DNA of 64,000 nucleotides, taken from positions 124,001 to 188,000 of the forward strand of contig NZ_FNVT01000019.1 in assembly GCF_900108335.1 (NCBI RefSeq), written 5' to 3'. Numbering within the stretch: the first letter of the stretch is position 1; every line of letters begins with the position of its first letter. This document shows positions 58,606-64,000 of this stretch, piece by piece. Made by a program: the position numbers and the translations under genes. Source of the stretch: Nonomuraea solani. Its GTDB lineage: Bacteria > Actinomycetota > Actinomycetes > Streptosporangiales > Streptosporangiaceae. Under the pieces are notes generated by a model. It did not search any database. It had not been told where the DNA came from and saw only the letters and a list, made by a program, of their open reading frames with translations.

Positions 58606-61140
58606 TTAAACCGGCGGCGGGTCGAAGTCGAAGTCCAGGTGTCGCCCCTCGGCCGCCGCGACGGCGTCCGCGTGCTCCATGGTCAGCGTCTCCGTGTAGT
58701 GCCGCATCGTCGCGTCGTGCAGGCGCTGCGCCTCCTCCTTACGGCCCGCGGTGGCCAGGTCGGCGGCCAGGTTGGCGGCGGCGCCGAGGGTCGTGGGGTG
58801 CGTGTCGCCCAGGAGCGCGGCCAGCCGCCGGTGGGTGTCCTCTTCCAGCGCGCACGCCTCGTCGAGCTCCCCCAGCTCGGACAGGTCGCTGGCCAGGTTG
58901 AGCGCGATGATCAGGACGTAGTGGTGGTCGCGCCCGAGCTTGGCCTCGATGCCGGCCAGGTTCTGCCGGTTGAGGTCGCGGGCCTGGCGGGGGCGGCCGA
59001 GAACGCGGTGCAGGAGCGCGACGTTGCTGGCGCAGCCGTAGTTGTACGGGTGCTCCGCGCCGTACATGGCCGGATAGCGCTGCATGGTGTCCTGGGCCAG
59101 CGTGAAGGCCTCCTCCGCCTGGGCGTTGTAGCGCATCGCGTTGGACAGGGCGGTGGCCGCGGCGAGCGTGCCGGGGTGGTCGAGGTCGTACAGGCGCTTG
59201 TAGCGGGCGTGCACGTCGGAGGCCAGTTCGAGGGCCCTGTCGCGCTCACCGGTGCGCAGCCGGGCGATGGACAGGTCCTTCTGGGCCATCAGGATGCGGG
59301 GATGGTCGGCGGAGAACGCCTCGAAGCCGTAGGCCAGGGCCTCCTCGCCCATGTCGCAGGCCTCCTCGAAGTCGCCGCACAACCGGACGATGCGGCCGAG
59401 GCCGGTCCACAGGTTGAGCACGGTGCCCCGGGTGACCACGGGCTGGGCGAACTGCGCCGTCCTGAGCGCCTCTTCCAGCAGCGACCTGGCCCCCTGGTAT
59501 TCGCTGGTGAGGCCGTAGTCGAGGGCCAGGTTGTTGATGGCGCGCAGGGTGAGCACGTGCTCGGGCCCGAGCACCTCCTCGTGCAGGCGTACGGATTCGG
59601 CGTCATGGTCGCGCGCCTCGTGGAACAGGCCCCTCGCCCGCAGGTCGGCGCCGATGCCGTTGAGCAGCATCAGGGTGTCGCGGTGCTTCTCGCCGACCGC
59701 CTCGCGCATCGTCTTCAGCGTTTCCTGGTTGAGCTCGTAGGCCTCGTTGTAGCGGCCGCGGTCGCGCAGCAGGTTGCCCTGCGCGCGCCGGGCCCGCAGC
59801 ACGTGCAGGTCGGCGGGCCCGGAGCTCGCCGTCCACTGCTCCAGGAACGTCTGTACGTGCGTGCGCGCCGCCTCGTGGTTACCCGACGCGCTGAGGTAGG
59901 TCAGGATGTTCATCGCGAAGTCGCGCACGTCGTCGCGTGTGCTCCCGGCCACCCTGGTGGGGCCCACGTGGGCGAGCAGGGCGTCGTATTGCGGCCAGTC
60001 GGCGGGGTCGTCCGGGTTCTGCGGGGCCGCGCCGACCATCAGGGAGTGGACCTCCGAGCGGATGGTGTCCTGGACGTCGACCGGCAGTTCCTCGCGCAGC
60101 AGGGCCTGGATCAGCCGGTGGACCTGCAGTGTCCGCGCCCCCGTCTCGGTCTCGACGCGGATCAGGGCGTAGCGGCCCAGGCGCTTGATGACCTTGCTCA
60201 ACCGGATCGGATCGGCGAGCACCTCGGCGACCTCCGGGCGCACCGGGCCCGGCACCGGGCGGAACGCCGTGCGCGGGATCGGCTCGGGACCGAAGAAGGC
60301 GCAGCAGCGCAGCAGGTCGACGGCCTCGGGCAGCGACTCCTTCAGCTTGGCCACCGACAGGCCCCAGGCCGCGGTCATCGACACCGGGTATTCGGTCGGC
60401 TTGCCCTCGCTCAGCAGGCTCGCCGTCTGCTCCTTGAGCAGGCGCAGGTATTCCTCGGCCGACATGCCCGTCTCGGTCTGCAGGGCGGCGGCCTGCTCCA
60501 GCGCCAGGGGCAGGTCGCCCAGCGCGTCGGCCAGGCGGCCGGCGTCCGCGTCGCCGATCGATCTGCGCATGCGCTTCTTGAGGAAGTCGACGCTCTCCTC
60601 GCGGGTGAACACATCGATGGCCAGCGCCTCGACCACGCTGCCCCAGCGGTGGTTGCGGGAGGTGATCAGGACGTCTCCCGGGCCCGGCGGGAGGAGGTCG
60701 GTGAGGTCTTCCGGCTCGTCGGCGTTGTCGAAGATCAGCAGCCAGCGCGCGTACGGCTCGCCGCGGCGCAGAGCCTCCAGAACCGCCAGGGCGGCCTCCT
60801 CGATGCCGGTGCTGGTCGGGTCGGGCACGCCGAGGCGCGGGGCCAGCATCGCCAGGTTCGATCTGACCAGGCCGGGCTGGTCGGCCGGGATCCACCAGAC
60901 GACGTCGTATTCCGCGCGGAAGCGGTAGGCGTACTCGATGGCCATCTGGGTCTTGCCGACGCCACCGAGGCCGTGCAGGGCGTGGGGCACCACCGCGGTG
61001 ATCCTCTCACCGATGCCGCCGCGCAGTCTGCCGAGCTGCAGCTCACGCCCGGTGAAGTTGATATTGCGCGGCGGAACCTTCCAGACCTCGGGAAAACTGG
61101 TCGCCGACCGCTCTGTGGCGGGGTGCCATGAGACCGACAC
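58606..61140 (-). CDS. fxsT: FxSxx-COOH system NB-ARC/tetratricopeptide protein (FxsT)
   Basis: 844 aa. After a short N-terminal leader comes an NB-ARC STAND ATPase: VPPRNINFTGRELQLGRLRG, Walker A HGLGGVGKTQMAIEYAYRFR, Walker B WLLIFDNADEPEDL, sensor VLITSRNHRW and GLPL-like LGDLPLALEQAAAL. From ~430 there are about ten TPRs of the 42-residue kinesin-light-chain type. It ends DFDFDPPPV, an ending shared by FxsT proteins. GTG 61140 with GGAGG upstream. Likely senses the mature FxsA product or acts as its effector; the mechanism is not established. Confidence 0.92.
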   Translation of the reverse strand: MSVSWHPATERSATSFPEVWKVPPRNINFTGRELQLGRLRGGIGERITAVVPHALHGLGGVGKTQMAIEYAYRFRAEYDVVWWIPADQPGLVRSNLAMLAPRLGVPDPTSTGIEEAALAVLEALRRGEPYARWLLIFDNADEPEDLTDLLPPGPGDVLITSRNHRWGSVVEALAIDVFTREESVDFLKKRMRRSIGDADAGRLADALGDLPLALEQAAALQTETGMSAEEYLRLLKEQTASLLSEGKPTEYPVSMTAAWGLSVAKLKESLPEAVDLLRCCAFFGPEPIPRTAFRPVPGPVRPEVAEVLADPIRLSKVIKRLGRYALIRVETETGARTLQVHRLIQALLREELPVDVQDTIRSEVHSLMVGAAPQNPDDPADWPQYDALLAHVGPTRVAGSTRDDVRDFAMNILTYLSASGNHEAARTHVQTFLEQWTASSGPADLHVLRARRAQGNLLRDRGRYNEAYELNQETLKTMREAVGEKHRDTLMLLNGIGADLRARGLFHEARDHDAESVRLHEEVLGPEHVLTLRAINNLALDYGLTSEYQGARSLLEEALRTAQFAQPVVTRGTVLNLWTGLGRIVRLCGDFEEACDMGEEALAYGFEAFSADHPRILMAQKDLSIARLRTGERDRALELASDVHARYKRLYDLDHPGTLAAATALSNAMRYNAQAEEAFTLAQDTMQRYPAMYGAEHPYNYGCASNVALLHRVLGRPRQARDLNRQNLAGIEAKLGRDHHYVLIIALNLASDLSELGELDEACALEEDTHRRLAALLGDTHPTTLGAAANLAADLATAGRKEEAQRLHDATMRHYTETLTMEHADAVAAAEGRHLDFDFDPPPV

Positions 61141-61413
61141 GTGCTCCGCCTCCCGTCCACTCGACGCGAATCACAGCAGGGATATCCGAGAACATGCGCA
61201 GGATAAATCGATAGTAGTCCCGCCCGAGGCCCGATGGCCCCGCTTCGCGCCGGGTGTTTTCCCGGTTAGGGACCGCACATTTCGCGTATTCGGCGCGACT
61301 GGAAATCCGGGTTATTCTCCCAGGCTAGGCGGCGGTCGGCGGATGTGATAAATGCCTGTTGAACACCATCGCCGACGCTGCGGGGCGGACATCGCCCCAG
61401 CGAGGGAGCGCCC
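61141..61413. promoter_or_regulatory. Divergent promoter region between fxsT and the FxsA-like gene
   Basis: 273 bp without a coding signal. A relatively AT-rich patch (GGATAAATCGATAGTAG, ~61200-61216) sits near fxsT. TGATAAATG at about 61346 lies in the region expected for the fxsA promoter. GAGGGAG before 61414 is the fxsA ribosome site. No palindromic operator was recognised. Confidence 0.5.
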
Positions 61414-61605
61414 ATGCAGCCCCAGATCGTCACACGGTCACGAGCCTTCGTCGATCTGTCCGTGATCTCCCGTACCGACCTGCGAGAACTCGGCGATACC
61501 GCGGTTCCGCACGCGTTATCGGAGCTCCTCGAAGGCGGGCTGGAAGAAGAGGAGACGTTCGCGCGGTTCGACAACAGCACGTTGCCGCCGCAACTGGACA
61601 GCTGA
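61414..61605 (+). CDS. fxsA: FxsA-like RiPP precursor with non-canonical C terminus
   Basis: 63 aa. The body matches FxsA precursors: FVDLSVISRTDLRELGDTAV, PHALSELLEGG, the DLS...L.xL.D..L.HAL pattern. Canonical FxsA ends at FxSxx-COOH; here the end is Phe49-Ala-Arg-Phe52-Asp-Asn-Ser-Thr-Leu57, then six more residues (PPQLDS). Thus Phe52 is followed by DNS rather than xS, and the motif is not terminal. Phe52-Asp53-Asn54 fits the aromatic-X-Asn triad used by XyeA-type cyclophanes. GAGGGAG precedes the ATG. Probable substrate of FxsB. Confidence 0.8.
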   Translation: MQPQIVTRSRAFVDLSVISRTDLRELGDTAVPHALSELLEGGLEEEETFARFDNSTLPPQLDS

Positions 61606-61636
61606 TCGATCAGCGGGTGGGGATTTCGATCTTCCC

Positions 61637-61696
61637 GGATCCGCCTCAGGCAAAAGGGGATGCCGTACTATTACAGCATCCCTTGAGGCGTGATCC
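61637..61696 (+). repeat. Large imperfect hairpin after fxsA
   Basis: GGATC, CGCCTCA and GGGATGC (61637-61663) pair in order with GCATCCC, TGAGGCG and GATCC (61676-61696), leaving an internal loop of 8 nt on the left arm and a 13-nt apical loop. No T-run follows. It may slow or end fxsA transcription, or be processed. Confidence 0.55.
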
Positions 61697-61704
61697 GGCG
61701 ACAT

Positions 61705-61736
61705 GAATTCTCCGTTCTTCTAGGAGAACGGAATTC
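61705..61736 (+). repeat. Second hairpin upstream of the nSTAND gene
   Basis: GAATT and CCGTTCT (61705-61718) pair with AGAACGG and AATTC (61725-61736) around a 6-nt loop. It stands in tandem with the hairpin at 61637 in the 158-bp fxsA-nSTAND gap, within the 5' leader of the nSTAND transcript if that starts upstream. Confidence 0.5.
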
Positions 61737-61763
61737 AGGTCCTCCGCAGACAAGGTCGGCTAT

Positions 61764-63725
61764 ATGACAGTTGCGCATCCGCCACGCGGTCCTTTCATCG
61801 GCGTGCGGGCCTTTGAGGCCCGCGATGAGCTGCTGTTCTCCGGACGGGCCGACGAGATCTGCGAGCTGTCCACCCTGTGGCGGCGCAACCGGCTGACGAT
61901 CCTGCACTCCGACGCGGGGGCGGGCAAGACGTCGCTGTTACGCGCGGGCCTGATCCCCGGTCTGGAGCGGGAGCGCGCGCGGGTGTTACCCGTCGGTCAG
62001 GCCACCTCCTCGCGCGTCTGGCCCGCCGCCACGCTGCCCGACCGCAATCCGTACGTGCTGGCCCTGCTCTCCTCCTGGGGCGCCGGCGAGCCGCCCGCCC
62101 GCATCGCCGGCTGGAGCGTCGGCGAGTTCCTGCGCAGGCACGACGGCATCGACCGGTACGGCGACCCGGCCCCGACGCTGGCGGCGATCGACCAGGCGGA
62201 GACGTTCCTGCGGCAGTCGCCCTCCTACGAGCACCACCGCGCCCACTTCCTCGACGAGCTGTTCGAGACGCTGGAGCGGCATCCCCGCCTGCACCTGCTG
62301 CTGTCGGTGCGCACCGACTACCTCGACGACCTGCTGCACGTGCTGAAGGGGTACGGCAGTCCCGGTTACGCCGAGTTCGGCCTGCGGGCGTTCAGCCCGG
62401 AGCAGGCCGCCGCGGTCGTTAACAGGTCCATGGAGGTGGCCGGCCACCGGGCGGCCCCGCAGCGGGTCGCCGAGCTGGTCGAGGAGCTGCGCAACATCCG
62501 TGACGACACCGGGCACGTGCGCGAGCGGTCGCCGGAACGGGACATCGATCCGCTGCTCTTACAGGTGGCCGGCAGCCATCTGTGGGGTGATCCGCCCGAT
62601 CGGGAGCGGTTCATGAACGCGCGGCTCGACGTCGAGGTCGATCGGGCGCTGAACGGGTTCTGCGCGCGGGCCCTGGCGGAGGTGGCCGCCGACTACGAGC
62701 TGTCGCCGTACCGGCTGGAGACCTGGCTGCGGCAGAAGATCCTGCACGACAGCCGCAGGTTCGCGCCGCTGGTGGAGGTGCGCGGGGTGCTGCTGCACGC
62801 GCTGGAGGACCACCGTCTGCTCAAGGCCCTGCAACAGCACGGCCTCCGCCTGCACCAGCTGCGCAGGCGGCGGCTGGCGGCCCCGCTGCGCCGGCTCGAC
62901 GCCACGCAGTGGCCCGCGCCGTCGGCGGATCCGGCGGCGCGGCTGAGCGCCGCCGTCCGGGCCTGCTGGGAGGGCCAGCCGGAGCGGGCCCGCAGGATCG
63001 CCGAGGAGGCCGCCTTCGCCGCCCCGGGAACCGCGTTGCGCGTACGCGCCGACCTGCAGTCGCTGCTCGGCAACATCGCCTACGAGCAGGACGAGCTGGA
63101 CGAGGCGGTCGCCCGCTACCGTGAGGCCGCCAAGCTGTACGAGGCGCTGCCCGACGGCACGGCCGTGGGCTGGACGCTGACGGCCATCGGCCGGATCGCC
63201 CTGGCGCAGGACAAGCAGAGCGACGCCATCGAGGAGCTGCACGCGGCGCTCGGCCGCTCACCCCATGACCTGGTCGTGCGGACCACGCTCGGCCAGGTGC
63301 TCTGGGAGGCCGGGGAGCCGCAGGCCGCGATCACCGTGCTGACCGACGTGATCGACCGCGAGGGCGACGCCTCCGAGGCTCGGCGCACGCGGGGCGAGAT
63401 CCTGGCCGATCTGGGGCAGGCCACGTCGGCGCTGCAGGACATCGGGCAGTCCGCCAGCCGCTGGCCGCAACCGTCCACCCGCGCCGCCCGCGCGCTGGCC
63501 CTGGCCACGCTGGACCGGGTCGAGGCGGCCGGGGAGGAGCTCAGCTCCGCCATCGCCGAGGCCGAGGACAACGGGCCCGCCCTGCTGCGGGCCGCCCGTG
63601 TGCACGAGCTGACCGGCGACGTCACCACGGCGGCCGAGTTCGCGGACCAGGCGATCTCTGCGCGGCACCCGAGGCTGCCGCGGCACCAGCGCAAGACCGC
63701 CGAGCACCTGCGCGACGGCGCCTGA
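61764..63725 (+). CDS. nSTAND ATPase with C-terminal TPR repeats
   Basis: 653 aa. An N-terminal nSTAND1-type module begins PFIGVRAFEARDELLFSGRA, with P-loop ILHSDAGAGKTSLLRAGLIP (about 47-66), Walker B-like LAAIDQAETFLRQS and the sensor-like LLLSVRTDYLDDLLHVL. The middle is a winged-helix/helical region, with TPR-like helices from ~455 (LRADLQSLLGNIAYEQDELD, EAVARYREAAKLYEALP). STAND-TPR proteins act as ligand-gated switches in defence or signalling. It follows fxsA on the same strand after two hairpins and is coupled (TGATG) to the next gene. Confidence 0.85.
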   Translation: MTVAHPPRGPFIGVRAFEARDELLFSGRADEICELSTLWRRNRLTILHSDAGAGKTSLLRAGLIPGLERERARVLPVGQATSSRVWPAATLPDRNPYVLALLSSWGAGEPPARIAGWSVGEFLRRHDGIDRYGDPAPTLAAIDQAETFLRQSPSYEHHRAHFLDELFETLERHPRLHLLLSVRTDYLDDLLHVLKGYGSPGYAEFGLRAFSPEQAAAVVNRSMEVAGHRAAPQRVAELVEELRNIRDDTGHVRERSPERDIDPLLLQVAGSHLWGDPPDRERFMNARLDVEVDRALNGFCARALAEVAADYELSPYRLETWLRQKILHDSRRFAPLVEVRGVLLHALEDHRLLKALQQHGLRLHQLRRRRLAAPLRRLDATQWPAPSADPAARLSAAVRACWEGQPERARRIAEEAAFAAPGTALRVRADLQSLLGNIAYEQDELDEAVARYREAAKLYEALPDGTAVGWTLTAIGRIALAQDKQSDAIEELHAALGRSPHDLVVRTTLGQVLWEAGEPQAAITVLTDVIDREGDASEARRTRGEILADLGQATSALQDIGQSASRWPQPSTRAARALALATLDRVEAAGEELSSAIAEAEDNGPALLRAARVHELTGDVTTAAEFADQAISARHPRLPRHQRKTAEHLRDGA

Positions 63726-64000
63726 TGTCCGACATCGCGCTCGTGGCCCTGATCACCGGCTCGGCCACGTTCCTGGCCGCGCTGTGCGGCGCGAGCTGGA
63801 CCACGATCACCGAACGGGTGAAGGCCAGACACGCCCGGCTGGCGGCGGAGGAGCAGCGGCGGGCCGACGCGCTCAAGGCGCGCGAAACCGCGCTGCGCGC
63901 CGCGCTCGCCGAGGTGCAGTCGGCGGTGCTGAAGCTCGGGATCACGCTGGGCATCGTGCTCGACATGCGGCTCAACGGCCACGCCCGGCTGGACGGAGAA
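63725..64000 (+). CDS. Membrane-anchored coiled-coil protein, N-terminal part
   Basis: 92 codons visible before the right edge. One N-terminal hydrophobic segment (IALVALITGSATFLAALCGA) is followed by a charged heptad-like stretch (RVKARHARLAAEEQRRADAL, KARETALRAALAEVQ), predicting a membrane anchor plus cytoplasmic coiled coil. The ATG overlaps the nSTAND stop codon, so the two are made together and may form a complex. Family not recognised; possible effector or scaffold of the nSTAND switch. Confidence 0.7.
   Translation, partial: MSDIALVALITGSATFLAALCGASWTTITERVKARHARLAAEEQRRADALKARETALRAALAEVQSAVLKLGITLGIVLDMRLNGHARLDGE

Overview
The window comes from a very GC-rich actinomycete chromosome. 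GTG starts are frequent, stop and start codons often overlap (ATGA/GTGA), regulators are abundant, and there are modular NRPS genes, an MbtH protein and an FxsABT-type RiPP locus. Gene content fits Streptosporangiales (Nonomuraea-like), but that placement is an inference from gene content, not a phylogeny. No tRNA, rRNA, CRISPR array, transposase or integrase was found.

Layout. 1-1349: end of a molybdate uptake operon (TOBE-domain regulator, modA, modB). 1460-18796: a patchwork of small regulator/effector units: an MFS/TetR/86-aa operon with a palindromic operator, an epimerase, a PEP-mutase-like enzyme facing a LysR regulator, two more MFS exporters (one facing an XRE regulator), a secreted metallo-beta-lactamase-fold protein, a 42-aa secreted peptide with its own terminator, a TetR/SDR pair sharing a nested palindrome, and a LysR gene facing a full-length DNA polymerase III alpha gene that is coupled to a small zinc-ribbon protein and a Nudix hydrolase. 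18847-21125: a decayed DUF6493-like gene and a secreted GH43 glycosidase.

21201-29897: a catabolic cluster. Five ABC transporter genes of the branched-chain amino acid (HAAT) type and an aldehyde dehydrogenase form one leftward operon. An IclR regulator and a second aldehyde dehydrogenase lie next to it. The operon's upstream region and the IclR/dehydrogenase gap share the 17-bp element GTTCC-N7-CGAAC. Uptake and oxidation of an aromatic compound is the likely job (inferred). 29900-35239: a MacB/FtsX-type ABC exporter, a PhyH-type oxygenase, a 31-codon Pro/Arg-rich small ORF, a STAS anti-sigma antagonist and a TetR regulator.

35270-50167: a biosynthetic gene cluster. Divergent ArgH-like and ArgG-like enzymes face a five-gene rightward operon: NRPS A-T-C-A-T, NRPS C-A-T-C, MbtH, MFS exporter and a hydroxyornithine-formyltransferase-like protein. 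The ArgH-like lyase has altered active-site motifs, the last C domain lacks the catalytic histidine pair, and no thioesterase or N-hydroxylase gene is present, so the product cannot be assigned to a known family.

50160-57266: methyltransferases, a membrane Ser/Thr kinase, a GNAT, a DUF4240 protein, a leucine-rich-repeat protein and two patches of gene debris. 57347-64000: a radical SAM/SPASM maturase (FxsB), an NB-ARC/TPR protein (FxsT) and a 63-residue FxsA-like precursor whose C terminus departs from the canonical FxSxx end, followed by an nSTAND-TPR ATPase and a membrane/coiled-coil protein that runs off the window. This last locus is the strongest candidate for an undescribed variant system.
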